The notes under the pieces are model-generated. The model did not search any database and was not told where the DNA came from. It worked only from the letters and a program-made list of their open reading frames with translations. Shown here in pieces: positions 19,047-28,248 of a DNA stretch of 64,000 nucleotides. Each line of letters starts with the position of its first letter. Within the stretch, counting starts at the first letter, position 1. The DNA lies in assembly GCF_003952665.1 (NCBI RefSeq), contig NZ_CP017946.1, forward strand, positions 5,537,001-5,601,000, in the 5' to 3' direction. The stretch is from Bosea sp. Tri-49. Its GTDB lineage: Bacteria > Pseudomonadota > Alphaproteobacteria > Rhizobiales > Beijerinckiaceae. The position numbers were made by a program, and so were the translations under genes.

Positions 19047-19847
19047 TCAGTCGTGGGCGCCGAGAATGGTCTGATCGAAGTCGACATTCGCGCCGGTCAT
19101 CAATCCTGATTCGGATGACGCCAAATAGGCGGCGGCCTTGGCGACCTCGCGCGGGTCGATCAGTCGGCCGAACGGCCGCCCGGCTTGCGCCTCCTCCAGC
19201 CAGCCATCCTGCGCACCATGGCGGAGGCGCATGATCGCGTCCTCGCCGGGCGTCGCCATCCAGCCGATGTTGAGACCGTTGACGCGGATGCGGTCGGCGA
19301 GGAGGCCGTAGGCGGCGTTACGGGTCAGCGTCGCCAGCGCGCCTTTCGAGACACTGTAGGCAGCGAGGAAGGGCTGGCCTCCATGGGCCGACATCGACTG
19401 GATGTTGACGATGCTGCCTTGGATCTTCTTGCGCCGCATCAGGTTGGCCGCGTCCTGGATCAGGAAGAAGGGGGCGGTCAGGTTGACCGCCATGATGCGG
19501 GCATAGAGTTCGGGGCTGGTCTCGAAGATCGTGCCGCGGTCGGTATCGCCGGCGGCATTGACGAGGATGTCGAGCCGGCCGAAAGCTTGCTCGGCGGCCG
19601 GGACGATGCCGCGGACCGCGTCGAGATCGGCGAGGTCGGCGGCGTGGAAAAGGGCGTTGCAGCCTTCGGCCTTGAGGCTGGCGGCGACCGCTTCGCCCCG
19701 CTCGCGGTTACGGCCAGTAAGGACAAGGCCGGCGGCGCCGCGCGCGGCGAATTCCCGGGCGATCGCCTCGCCCAGGCCCTGGCTGCCGCCGGTGACGACA
19801 GCGACCTTGCCGTCGAGTTCACGACGAAAGTCGGTTGGCTGGGGCAC
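19047..19847 (-). CDS. Short-chain dehydrogenase/reductase in the inositol locus
   Basis: The 266-residue SDR has the cofactor motif [16 protein letters not shown] near residue 96, and the catalytic serine and YSVSK in the order expected. I chose GTG at 19847 because an AGGGAG ribosome site lies just upstream; the frame also extends to GTG at 19877. It is the first gene of the minus-strand inositol operon and is divergent from iolR. The likely role is NAD(P)-linked oxidation or epimerisation of an inositol or inosose isomer. The exact substrate is not predictable. Confidence 0.85.
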   Translation of the reverse strand: MPQPTDFRRELDGKVAVVTGGSQGLGEAIAREFAARGAAGLVLTGRNRERGEAVAASLKAEGCNALFHAADLADLDAVRGIVPAAEQAFGRLDILVNAAGDTDRGTIFETSPELYARIMAVNLTAPFFLIQDAANLMRRKKIQGSIVNIQSMSAHGGQPFLAAYSVSKGALATLTRNAAYGLLADRIRVNGLNIGWMATPGEDAIMRLRHGAQDGWLEEAQAGRPFGRLIDPREVAKAAAYLASSESGLMTGANVDFDQTILGAHD

Positions 19848-19907
19848 CTCTGATCTCCCTAACGGCGCCACTGTCACAATGGCACATTATTTTTATTGCG
19901 CTTGACT

Positions 19908-19927
19908 AATGGAACAAACATTCCATT
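19908..19927. promoter_or_regulatory. IolR-type operator in the divergent iol promoter region
   Basis: AATGGAACAAACATTCCATT is an inverted repeat with 7-bp arms and contains GGAA-N6-TTCC (19911-19924). That core motif has been reported for the RpiR-type repressor IolR of Sinorhizobium meliloti in front of inositol genes. It lies between the SDR start and the iolR start, so one site could control both operons. Confidence 0.65.
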
Positions 19928-19969
19928 CTCTCCCGGCACAAGTCAAGGCCGCGAGAGCCCCTGTTTCCC

Positions 19970-20818
19970 ATGTCGTCGCCACTGCAGCAGGACCCGCCAC
20001 GGGACGATTTCGACGGCTTCGTCGCCTTGCTGCGCGAGCGCGGGCCGAGCCTGCCGAAACGCCTGCGGCAGGTCGCCGACTATGCGCTCGCCAACCCCGA
20101 CGACATGGCGCTGAGCACCGCGGCGCAGGTGGCGCAGCAGGCCGGCGTGCAGGCTTCGACGCTGGTGCGCTTCGCCCAGGCGCTCGACTATTCCGGCTTC
20201 AGCGAATTGCAGCAGCTCTTCCGCTCGCGGCTGCGCCAGCAATTCCCGGATTATCGCGAAAGGCTGGTGGCGCTCCGCGATGAGGGCGCGGCCGGGCCGA
20301 ACATGGCGCAGGTGCTGCTCGACGGTTTCGCCGAGGCCAGCCGCAGCTCATTGTCGCGGCTGCAATCGACGATCCGGCACCGCGATGTCGACAAGGCGAC
20401 GGATCTGCTCGCCGGGGCGGAGACCATCATCCTGATCGGCGCGCGCCGGATGTTTCCCGTGGTGTCCTATCTCGCTTACGCCTTCGGCAAGCTCGGCATA
20501 AGGGCGGTACTCGTCGACAATATCGCCTCGCTCGGGCCCGAGCAGGCGGCGATCGCGCGCGAGGGCGATGTCGTCGTATCCGTCAGCTGCGCGCCCTATA
20601 CGCCGGCGACGGTCGCGATCGCGGCTGCTGCCCACAAGAAGGGCATTCCGGTGATCGCGATCACCGATAGTGCGCTCAGCCCGCTCGCCCAGCATTGCTC
20701 CTTATGTCTCGAGGTCGAGGAAGCCGATTACGGCGCCTTCCGCTCGATGTCCGCCACCTTCGTGCTCGCCATGACGCTCGCCGTCGGCACCGCCGAGAAA
20801 GCCCGCCCCGATGCCTGA
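19970..20818 (+). CDS. iolR: RpiR-family regulator of inositol catabolism
   Basis: The 282-residue protein has an N-terminal HTH_6 domain (about 15-90, ALSTAAQVAQQAGVQASTLVRFAQALDYSGFSE split across two helices). A sugar-isomerase (SIS) domain at about 130-265 would bind the effector, probably an inosose or phosphorylated breakdown product. In rhizobia the equivalent IolR represses the iol genes until inositol is degraded. The gene ends by overlapping iolC by 8 bases, which supports the assignment, and an IolR-type palindrome lies upstream. Confidence 0.87.
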   Translation: MSSPLQQDPPRDDFDGFVALLRERGPSLPKRLRQVADYALANPDDMALSTAAQVAQQAGVQASTLVRFAQALDYSGFSELQQLFRSRLRQQFPDYRERLVALRDEGAAGPNMAQVLLDGFAEASRSSLSRLQSTIRHRDVDKATDLLAGAETIILIGARRMFPVVSYLAYAFGKLGIRAVLVDNIASLGPEQAAIAREGDVVVSVSCAPYTPATVAIAAAAHKKGIPVIAITDSALSPLAQHCSLCLEVEEADYGAFRSMSATFVLAMTLAVGTAEKARPDA

Positions 20819-22712
20819 ACCCGTGCTCGACCTGATCTCGATCGGCCGCTCCTCGGTCGACCTCTATGGCCAGCAGATCGGCGGCCGGCTTGAGGACATG
20901 GCCTCCTTCTCCAAGGCGGTCGGCGGCTGCCCGACCAATATCGCGATCGGCACGGCCCGGCTCGGTCTCAAATCGGCGGTGATCACCCGCGTCGGCGACG
21001 AGCAGATGGGCCGCTTCATCCTGGAGCAATTGCAGCGCGAGGGCGTCGAGACGAAGGGCGTCGTCGTCGATCCCAAGCGCCTGACCTCGCTGGTCATTTT
21101 GGGCGTGCGTGACGAGAAGACGTTTCCGTTGATCTTCTACCGCACGGACTGCGCCGACGCCGCTCTCGACGAGAGCGAGATCGACGAGACCTTCATCGCC
21201 TCGGCCAGAGCGGTGGTCGTCACCGGCACGCATTTCGCGATCCCGAATGCCGCAAAGGCGCAGCGCAAGGCGATCGCATTCGCCCGCAAGCATGGCCGCA
21301 AGGTCGTGTTTGATGTCGACTACCGCCCCAACCTCTGGGGGCTGGCAGGTCACGCCGCCGGTGAGGAGCGCTATATCCGCTCCGACACGGTGACCCAGCA
21401 CCTCCAGGCGATCCTGCCGGACTGCGACCTGATCGTCGGCACCGAGGAGGAGCTGCACGCCGCCGGCGGCTCGGAGGATACGCTCGCCGCGATCCGCAAC
21501 ATCCGCGCGCTGAGCAAGGCGACGATCGTCTGCAAGCGCGGGCCGATGGGATGTGTGGTTTTCCCCGGAACCATCCCCGCTTCGATCGAAGACGGCATCA
21601 AGGGGCCGGGCTTCCCGGTCGAGGTCTACAATGTCCTGGGCGCTGGCGACGCCTTCATGTCCGGCTTCCTGCGCGGCTATCTGCGCGACGAGCCGATCGA
21701 GACCTGCTGCAAATGGGCCAATGCCTGCGGCGCCTTCGCGGTCTCGCGCCTGCTCTGCTCGCCGGAGAGCCCGACCTTCGCCGAATTGCAGTTCTTCCTG
21801 AAGCACGGCTCGCAGCACCGGGCGCTGCGCCATGACGTGGCGATCAACCATGTCCATTGGGCGACGACGCGCCGGCCGCAGGCCTCGACGCTGATGGCAC
21901 TCGCCATCGATCATCGCTCCCAAATCGAATCGATGGCCGACGAGGCCGGCGTGCTGCGCGAGCGCATTGCGGCCTTCAAGCGGCTCGCCGTCGACGCCGC
22001 GGCACGGATCGCCAGGGGTGCCGACGGCTTCGGCATGCTGCTCGACGGGCGCCACGGCCGCGAGGCGCTGTTCCGTGCCGGCGATCATGGCTTCTGGGTG
22101 GCGCGGCCGCTAGAGGTGCCGGGCTCACGGCCGCTGCGGCTCGAGACCGATGCGGACGGCTCGCTCGGCGCGGTGCTGAACGAGTGGCCGGTCGATCACG
22201 TCGTCAAGGTGCTGGCCTTCTATCATCCGGACGACGATCCGGCGTTGAAGGCCGAGCAGGAGGCGACGCTGGAACGCGTCGCGCTCGCTTGCCGGCAGGT
22301 CGGCCGTGAGCTCCTGGTCGAGATCATCTGCTCGAAGAACGGCCCGGTCGATGACGACACCACCGCGAGCGTGATGCGCCGCCTCTACGCGATCGGCATC
22401 AAGCCGGACTGGTGGAAGCTCGAGGGCCAGCCGAGTGCCGCAGCCTGGGCCGCGGTCGATGCCACGATTGCGGCGAATGATCCCTATTGCCGCGGCGTCG
22501 TGCTGCTTGGGCTTGATGCCCCGCTGCCGGAGCTGGAGACGGCTTTCCGGCTGGCGCAGACGGCGAAGACGGTGAAGGGCTTTGCGGTCGGCCGCAGCAT
22601 CTTTGGCGAGGCGGCGCGTGGCTGGCTCGCCGGCACACTCGACGACGAGGCCGCGACCGCGATGATGGCCGAGCGCTTCGGCCGGCTGGTCGATGCCTGG
22701 CAAGGCCGCTGA
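20811..22712 (+). CDS. iolC: 5-dehydro-2-deoxygluconokinase fused to DUF2090
   Basis: The 633-residue protein has two domains. Residues 1 to about 330 form a PfkB sugar kinase, with GGCPTNIAIG near the start and the catalytic GAGDAFMSGF near residue 280. It phosphorylates 2-deoxy-5-keto-D-gluconate. Residues about 340-630 are DUF2090, an aldolase-like barrel found fused to IolC in many proteobacteria and suspected of splitting the phosphorylated product. No separate iolJ aldolase gene is visible here, which fits that idea. Confidence 0.92.
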   Translation: MPEPVLDLISIGRSSVDLYGQQIGGRLEDMASFSKAVGGCPTNIAIGTARLGLKSAVITRVGDEQMGRFILEQLQREGVETKGVVVDPKRLTSLVILGVRDEKTFPLIFYRTDCADAALDESEIDETFIASARAVVVTGTHFAIPNAAKAQRKAIAFARKHGRKVVFDVDYRPNLWGLAGHAAGEERYIRSDTVTQHLQAILPDCDLIVGTEEELHAAGGSEDTLAAIRNIRALSKATIVCKRGPMGCVVFPGTIPASIEDGIKGPGFPVEVYNVLGAGDAFMSGFLRGYLRDEPIETCCKWANACGAFAVSRLLCSPESPTFAELQFFLKHGSQHRALRHDVAINHVHWATTRRPQASTLMALAIDHRSQIESMADEAGVLRERIAAFKRLAVDAAARIARGADGFGMLLDGRHGREALFRAGDHGFWVARPLEVPGSRPLRLETDADGSLGAVLNEWPVDHVVKVLAFYHPDDDPALKAEQEATLERVALACRQVGRELLVEIICSKNGPVDDDTTASVMRRLYAIGIKPDWWKLEGQPSAAAWAAVDATIAANDPYCRGVVLLGLDAPLPELETAFRLAQTAKTVKGFAVGRSIFGEAARGWLAGTLDDEAATAMMAERFGRLVDAWQGR

Positions 22713-22723
22713 GGAGATTTGCG

Positions 22724-24565
22724 ATGAGCACTGTACGGCTCACCATGGCGCAGGCGCTGGTGGCGGCGATGGCGGCGCAGAAAACGGTCGTCGGCGGCCG
22801 GACGCTGCCGCTCTTCGCCGGTGTCTGGGCGATCTTCGGCCATGGCAATGTCGCGGGGCTCGGCGAGGCGCTGCATGGCGCCCGCGACATCCTGCCGACA
22901 TTGCGGGCCCATAACGAGCAGGCGATGGCGCACTCGGCGATCGCCTTCGCCAAGGCCTCGCGCCGGCGCCGGATGATGGCGGTGACGAGCTCGATCGGCC
23001 CGGGTGCCACCAATATGGTGACGGCCGCCGCGGTCGCACATGTCAACCGCCTGCCGCTGCTCTTGCTGCCGGGCGACGTCTTCGCCGGACGCCGGCCCGA
23101 TCCGGTGCTGCAGCAGATCGAGGATTTCGGCGACGGCACCGTCTCGGCCAATGACTGCTTTAAGGCCGTCTCGCGCTATTTCGACCGGATCACCCGGCCG
23201 GAGCAGATCATCCCCGCCTTCGAGCGGGCGATGCAGGTGCTGACCGACCCGTCGGAGTGCGGGCCGGTGACGCTGGCGCTCTGCCAGGACGTGCAGACGG
23301 AGGCTTTCGACTATCCCGAAAGCTTCTTTGCCGAGCGGATCTGGACGCCGCGCCGGACGCGGCCGGATGAGCAGGAGCTGGCGCAGGCGGTCGCGCTGCT
23401 GAAGGCTGCGAAGCGGCCGCTGGTCGTCGCCGGCGGCGGTGTTCTCTATAGCGAAGCCGAGGGTGAGCTCGCCCGCTTCTGCCTTGCGCATGGCATTCCG
23501 AGCGCGGAGACGCAGGCAGGCAAGAGCGCCCTGCCGCATGACCATCCGCTCAATCTTGGCGCGATCGGCGTCACCGGTACCGGCGCAGCGAACGAAGCGG
23601 CGAAGACGGCCGATGTCGTGCTTGCGGTCGGCACGCGCCTGCAGGACTTCACCACGGGCTCGCGCGCGCTCTTCGCCGATCCCGACTGCAGGATCATCGG
23701 GCTGAACACGCAAGCCTTCGATGCCGGCAAGCATGGCGGGCGGCCGCTCGTCGCCGATGCCAAGGCGGGCCTCGCCGAGCTGGAAACCGCGCTGGCCGGC
23801 TGGAAGGCTCCGGCCGACTGGAGCACGCAGGCGCAAGCGTCCCGCGACGCCTGGCTCGAAACCGCGGCGCGCTACACTGCGATGGGCAATCAGGCGCTGC
23901 CGAGCGATGCGCAGGTGATCGGCGCGGTGCAGCGCCAGAGCCGGGCGAGCGATGTCGTGCTTTGCGCTGCCGGCGGCCTGCCGGGCGAATTGCACAAGCT
24001 TTGGCAGGCGGGCGCGCCTGGCGGCTACCATATGGAATATGGCTATTCCTGCATGGGCTACGAGATCGCTGGCGGCCTCGGGACCAAGCTCGCCGACCCG
24101 GCCCGCGAGGTCTTCGTCATGGTCGGCGACGGCTCCTATCTGATGATGAACTCGGAGATCGCGACCTCGGTGATGCTCGGTATCAAGCTCACCATCGTCG
24201 TGCTCGACAATCGCGGCTTCGGCTGCATCAATCGATTGCAGAATGCGACCGGCGGCGCCTCCTTCAACAATCTCCTGCGCGACACCCGCCATGAGACGCT
24301 ACCCGAGATCGATTTCGCCGCGCATGCCGGCTCGATGGGCGCTATCGCACGCAAGGTCGCGAGTCTGGCTGAGCTGGAAACTGCACTTGCCGAGGCGCGT
24401 GGCCATGACCGCACCAGCGTCATCGTCATCGACACCGACCCGCTGATCTCGACCGATGCCGGCGGGCATTGGTGGGAGGTTGCGGTGCCCGAGGTCTCGG
24501 TGCGCGACGAGGTCAAGGCGGCGCGCAAGCGCTATGACGGCGCGCTCGCCGCGCGCGACAACTGA
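22724..24565 (+). CDS. iolD: 3D-(3,5/4)-trihydroxycyclohexane-1,2-dione hydrolase
   Basis: The 613-residue thiamine-diphosphate enzyme opens the inositol-derived ring to 5-deoxyglucuronate. The N-terminal Pyr domain has the activating glutamate in AHNEQAMAHSA. A central DHAP-synthase-like domain and a C-terminal PP domain follow, with GDGSYLMMNSEIATS as the Mg2+/ThDP motif. It begins 11 bases after iolC with GAGGAG as ribosome site and is followed 15 bases later by iolE. Length and context make the call secure. Confidence 0.95.
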   Translation: MSTVRLTMAQALVAAMAAQKTVVGGRTLPLFAGVWAIFGHGNVAGLGEALHGARDILPTLRAHNEQAMAHSAIAFAKASRRRRMMAVTSSIGPGATNMVTAAAVAHVNRLPLLLLPGDVFAGRRPDPVLQQIEDFGDGTVSANDCFKAVSRYFDRITRPEQIIPAFERAMQVLTDPSECGPVTLALCQDVQTEAFDYPESFFAERIWTPRRTRPDEQELAQAVALLKAAKRPLVVAGGGVLYSEAEGELARFCLAHGIPSAETQAGKSALPHDHPLNLGAIGVTGTGAANEAAKTADVVLAVGTRLQDFTTGSRALFADPDCRIIGLNTQAFDAGKHGGRPLVADAKAGLAELETALAGWKAPADWSTQAQASRDAWLETAARYTAMGNQALPSDAQVIGAVQRQSRASDVVLCAAGGLPGELHKLWQAGAPGGYHMEYGYSCMGYEIAGGLGTKLADPAREVFVMVGDGSYLMMNSEIATSVMLGIKLTIVVLDNRGFGCINRLQNATGGASFNNLLRDTRHETLPEIDFAAHAGSMGAIARKVASLAELETALAEARGHDRTSVIVIDTDPLISTDAGGHWWEVAVPEVSVRDEVKAARKRYDGALAARDN

Positions 24566-24580
24566 CTCAAAGAGGACGAC

Positions 24581-25480
24581 ATGCCTATCCATATCGGCGC
24601 CAACCCCATCGGCTGGTCGAATGACGATCTGCAGGACATCGGCGGCGCAACGCCGCTCGAAACCTGCCTGGCCGAGGCCCGCGAAGCCGGCTTCGTCGGC
24701 ATGGAGCTCGGCCACAAATTCCCGCGCGAGCCGAAAGCGCTGAAAGCGGCGCTCGACCCGTTCGGCATGGCCTGCATCTCCGGCTGGTATTCGGCTGAGC
24801 TTCTGAAGCGCGATGCCGACGAGGAGATGAAGCATCTGCGCCCCCATCTCGACCTGCTGAAGGCGATGGGCTCGACCGTACTGGTCTTCGCCGAGACGTC
24901 GAATGCGATCCATGGCGACCGCAGCAAGCCCTTGTCGCAGCGGCCTGTGATGGCGGCGGGCGATTGGGCTGAGTTCGGCCGGAGGATCACGCAGGTTGCC
25001 GAGCGCACGCTCGCCGAGGGCGTCAGGCTGGTCTACCACCACCATATGGGCACGATCGTCGAGAGCGAGGCCGATATCGACGCCTTCATGGCGGCGACGG
25101 GCGAGGCGGCGCATCTGCTGCTCGACACCGGCCATGCGACCTGGGGCGGGGCCGATCCGGTCAAGCTCGCGCAGCGCTATCGCGCCCGCATCAGCCATGT
25201 CCACGCCAAGGATGTGCGCAAGGACGTGATGGAGCACGCCCGCCGCGAGGATTGGAGCTTCCTCGACGCCATCCTCGGCAAAGGCAAGGAGCTCGGCGTC
25301 TACACCGTGCCGGGCGACGGCATGGTCGACTACCCCGCCGTGTTCAAGGCGTTGCCTGGCTACTCCGGCTGGGTCGTGGTCGAGGCCGAGCAGGATCCCG
25401 AGAAGGCGCATCCGCTGACCTATGCCAAGAAGGGCGTCGCCCATCTCGAGCAGAGCCTGAAGGAGGCCGGGCTCGCCTGA
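24581..25480 (+). CDS. iolE: Inosose dehydratase
   Basis: The 299-residue TIM-barrel protein of the xylose-isomerase-like family begins HIGANPIGWSNDD, characteristic of IolE. Later it carries the metal-binding segments YHHHMGT, LLDTGHA, HVHAKDV and the terminal VVVEAEQDP. It dehydrates scyllo-inosose to the 1,2-dione used by IolD. It lies between iolD and iolB in the usual operon order. Confidence 0.95.
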   Translation: MPIHIGANPIGWSNDDLQDIGGATPLETCLAEAREAGFVGMELGHKFPREPKALKAALDPFGMACISGWYSAELLKRDADEEMKHLRPHLDLLKAMGSTVLVFAETSNAIHGDRSKPLSQRPVMAAGDWAEFGRRITQVAERTLAEGVRLVYHHHMGTIVESEADIDAFMAATGEAAHLLLDTGHATWGGADPVKLAQRYRARISHVHAKDVRKDVMEHARREDWSFLDAILGKGKELGVYTVPGDGMVDYPAVFKALPGYSGWVVVEAEQDPEKAHPLTYAKKGVAHLEQSLKEAGLA

Positions 25481-25494
25481 GCCCGGACACGATC

Positions 25495-26298
25495 ATGTCG
25501 AAGCTGCTGGTCAAGCCGCAGGCGCCCGATGCCGAGGGGCGCATCCACGAGGTCACGCCCGAAACGGCCGGCTGGGAGCATGTCGGCTTCGCCGTGCACA
25601 AGCTCACGGCGGGGCAGAGCCTGTCGCGCGAGACGGGCGACAGGGAGCATTGCCTCGTCCTGCTCTCGGGCAAGGTCGCGGCCAGCGCCGGCGGACAGGA
25701 TTTCGGCGTGATCGGCGGGCGGTCCTCGCCCTTCGAGCCCGATCCCTGGTCGCTTTATGTGCCGGCGTGCTCGAACTGGAGCGTCACGGCGCAGGGGCCG
25801 TGCGAGCTCGCGATCTGCTCGGCGCCGGGCAAGGCGGGAGCCCGGCCGGCCCGCGTGATCGCGCCCGCTGATGTCGGCGCCCTGACGCGCGGGGAGGGCA
25901 GCAACACCCGCCATGTCCGCAACATCCTGCCCGAGACTGAAGCCGCCGACGGGCTCCTCGTCGTCGAGGTGATCACGCCCTCGGGCTGCTGGTCGAGCTA
26001 TCCGCCGCACAAGCACGATCAGGACAATCTGCCAGCGGAATCGCTGCTGGAGGAGACCTATTATCACCGCTTGAATCCGCCACAGGGTTTCGGCTTCCAG
26101 CGCGTCTATACCGACGACCGCTCGCTCGACGAGACCATGGCGTTCGCGGATGGCGACGTCGTGCTGGTGCCGAGGGGTTATCATCCGGTCGGTGCGCCGC
26201 ATGGCTACGAGCTCTATTATCTCAACGTCATGGCCGGGCCGAAGCGGATCTGGAAGTTCCACAACGATCCCGCGCATGAGTGGATGCTGAAGGCGTGA
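25495..26298 (+). CDS. iolB: 5-deoxy-glucuronate isomerase
   Basis: This 267-residue bicupin protein converts 5-deoxyglucuronate to 2-deoxy-5-keto-gluconate, the substrate of IolC. The metal-binding pattern SSYPPHKHDQDN with EETYYHRLNPPQGFGFQRVY split across the C-terminal cupin, and the final GPKRIWKFHNDPAHEWM, are typical of IolB. It starts at ATG 25495, 14 bases after iolE. Its TGA stop overlaps the next start codon as GTGA. Confidence 0.95.
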   Translation: MSKLLVKPQAPDAEGRIHEVTPETAGWEHVGFAVHKLTAGQSLSRETGDREHCLVLLSGKVAASAGGQDFGVIGGRSSPFEPDPWSLYVPACSNWSVTAQGPCELAICSAPGKAGARPARVIAPADVGALTRGEGSNTRHVRNILPETEAADGLLVVEVITPSGCWSSYPPHKHDQDNLPAESLLEETYYHRLNPPQGFGFQRVYTDDRSLDETMAFADGDVVLVPRGYHPVGAPHGYELYYLNVMAGPKRIWKFHNDPAHEWMLKA

Positions 26299-27047
26299 GC
26301 GCGGCGGCCGGGATCGACCTGATCGGCGACGACGAACTCGCCTATCTTAGGAGCCGCACGGCTTTCGTCGCCGGCGCCGGCATGGCGCTCGACGAAGGCT
26401 ACCGTTTGGCACATCTGCCGCTGATCGATCCGGCGCATCCGAAGGCGATCGCGCGGAAGGACGGCACGCACTACGACAATGGCCGGCACCCGCCGATCTA
26501 TTCGCTGGTGGTGCCGATGGAGGGGCTTTCCGAGCAGCCGGCCTATCGCGAGCTGGAGGACGAGCTGCGCCATTCGCCCTTCTCCGACAAGATCGCCTGG
26601 GATCTGGTCGAGCGGCGTCGAGCGAAGCTGCATGCGACAGTATGCGGCTCGCTCTCGGTCGGGACGCCGCCGGCGATCGACTCGGCGGCCCGGGCGGAAC
26701 TGGCGCGGCTCGGGCCGATCACGCTGGAGCTGCGCGGCCTGTTCTCCGGCAATGTCAATCGCGGCCGGCTCTATCTCCGGTTCTATCCGGAGCGTCGCGA
26801 CGGGCAGAACGCCCTGCACCTCATGCAACGGGCGCTCGGACGGCCGACCAGCGATCTCTATGTCGTCGGTATCTGGAACCTGAGCGAGGATCTCGACGCG
26901 GCTGAGGCGGCATTGCTCGCCGCCATGCTCGATCGCTGGTGGGACAGGCCGATCTTGCGCTTCACCGCGGATCGACTCTGGCTGATGGGTGCCAGCGACG
27001 ACCTCGTGCTCGACTCCGAGATCGTCGAAACGATCAGCCTGAAATAG
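26295..27047 (+). CDS. Uncharacterised protein coupled to iolB
   Basis: I do not recognise this 250-residue soluble protein. It starts at GTG 26295, overlapping the iolB stop, so it is translationally coupled to the inositol operon. Visible features are an HxT-type strand (AKLHATVCGSL near residue 115), a GNVNRGRLYLRFYP strand pair, and a DSEIVETISL end. A single HxT is reminiscent of 2H phosphoesterases, but the second copy is not evident, so that link is weak. No signal peptide or membrane segment is seen. Confidence 0.6.
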   Translation: MSAAAGIDLIGDDELAYLRSRTAFVAGAGMALDEGYRLAHLPLIDPAHPKAIARKDGTHYDNGRHPPIYSLVVPMEGLSEQPAYRELEDELRHSPFSDKIAWDLVERRRAKLHATVCGSLSVGTPPAIDSAARAELARLGPITLELRGLFSGNVNRGRLYLRFYPERRDGQNALHLMQRALGRPTSDLYVVGIWNLSEDLDAAEAALLAAMLDRWWDRPILRFTADRLWLMGASDDLVLDSEIVETISLK

Positions 27048-27205
27048 GCCTTACGACAGCGACGGGCGCCGTTGCGGCTTGCCTTGTCGGCGCGAGGGAG
27101 TTACCTCGCGCTCACAGCATTCTGCCGCCTCCGGGCGGCTCCGCGATCCCTCGGCCCGCCCTGCGCGCTGCTGCCGGAGGGGGCGCCCAACCGACAGGAT
27201 CGACC

Positions 27206-27484
27206 ATGGCCCGCAAGAAATCGAAACCGCTCGACGCCGCCTACGTCCTGTTCGACGTGTTCTATGAAGATGGCTCGCGCAGCTCCAATCGCCGCGTTCC
27301 CACCGAGTTGCTGGGCGGGATCGACGGCGACGATCCGGCGCTGGAAGCGATCCAGGAGCAGGACCGCATCATCGCCGAGAAATCGGGAAGGCGCCCGCTC
27401 GCGATCACCAGCCTCGTGCGCGCGGGCGAGTCCGAGAAGCAGGCAGCCCGCCAGGCGGAGAAGGCCTCGCGCCGGTCGGGCTGA
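27206..27484 (+). CDS. Small conserved-looking hypothetical protein
   Basis: This 92-residue, charged, soluble protein begins MARKKSKPLD. An internal YVLFDVFYEDGSRSSNRRVP strand pair could form a small beta sheet, and a long basic/Ala-rich helix occupies the C-terminus (about 60-92). AGGAT precedes the ATG at 27206. The codon pattern is like its neighbours. No family was recognised. The 158 bases between it and the previous gene show no strong feature. Confidence 0.55.
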   Translation: MARKKSKPLDAAYVLFDVFYEDGSRSSNRRVPTELLGGIDGDDPALEAIQEQDRIIAEKSGRRPLAITSLVRAGESEKQAARQAEKASRRSG

Positions 27485-27499
27485 ATTCGATAGGCGACT

Positions 27500-28141
27500 T
27501 TACCGTTTAGCCCGGCGACGAGCAGGTTGCGTCTGGCTGCTGCTGCTCAAAAGCGAGCTGATCACGTAGAGCGCAAGGCCTACGCCGACCACGGCCGCCA
27601 GCGGCTCACGCTCGCCGCGGCGCATCAGCGCGCGGCCGCCTTCACGGGCATAGTCGCGGCCGACATCGAGATAATCCTGCCCACGCGCAACGTAGTCGCC
27701 ACTCCGATCGACCTGCTCGCGGCCACTGCCGATCAGATCGCGTCCGGCGCGGAGCGCCTGATCGCCATAATCGCGCAGTGTGCTGCTCCAGCCGCTCGTG
27801 TCCGGCTGCCAGCTCGAACGGCGGGGTGTCACCGCCCAGGCGATCAAGCCGACGCTGAGTGCGCCTATGGCGAAGGCGGCCAGCGGATGGCGCTCGACCG
27901 TGTCGACAGCGGCCTCGCCGGTCTCCTGGGCATATCGCCCTGCTTCGCGCAGCGTATCGGCGGGATCGAGCTCGGCGAGCTTTTCCTTGGCCCGGCCATA
28001 GCCGTCCTTGACGGTCTCTGCCGTACGATTGGCGAGGTCAGCGGCGCGCGCCGCAACGCTGCCGGTCGCGCGGTCGATCTCCTCCCGCATCTCATCCTTG
28101 TTGGAAGGCACGTCCGGTGGCAGGCGCTTGTCGTTGTCCAT
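27500..28141 (-). CDS. Membrane-anchored YqjD/ElaB-like or DUF3618-like protein
   Basis: The 213-residue protein has a long charged amphipathic helix (about 10-85, rich in Ala, Glu, Lys and Arg with ADLANRTAETVKDGYG-type repeats). A hydrophobic segment follows (AAFAIGALSVGLIAWAV, about 93-110), then a Gly/Tyr/Arg-rich region, and a second hydrophobic stretch lies near the end (AAVVGVGLALYVISSLL). The layout resembles ElaB/YqjD ribosome-tethering proteins and rhizobial nutrient-stress membrane proteins. That is a resemblance in architecture only. Confidence 0.55.
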   Translation of the reverse strand: MDNDKRLPPDVPSNKDEMREEIDRATGSVAARAADLANRTAETVKDGYGRAKEKLAELDPADTLREAGRYAQETGEAAVDTVERHPLAAFAIGALSVGLIAWAVTPRRSSWQPDTSGWSSTLRDYGDQALRAGRDLIGSGREQVDRSGDYVARGQDYLDVGRDYAREGGRALMRRGEREPLAAVVGVGLALYVISSLLSSSSQTQPARRRAKR

Positions 28142-28248
28142 CCGTCAACTCCATGAGCTCGAAAGTTTCTGGGCTCGAAAGCTTCATGGTCGAAACGGCG
28201 AAGCGGCGGCGTGGTTCCGCCGCCGCGCAAGAAAGCCGGATTTTAAGA

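Noticed and set aside
19881..19898. TGGCAC followed by TTGC in the iol promoter as a sigma-54 site
   Set aside because: TGGCAC and TTGC are separated by ten bases instead of five, so the -24/-12 spacing is wrong.
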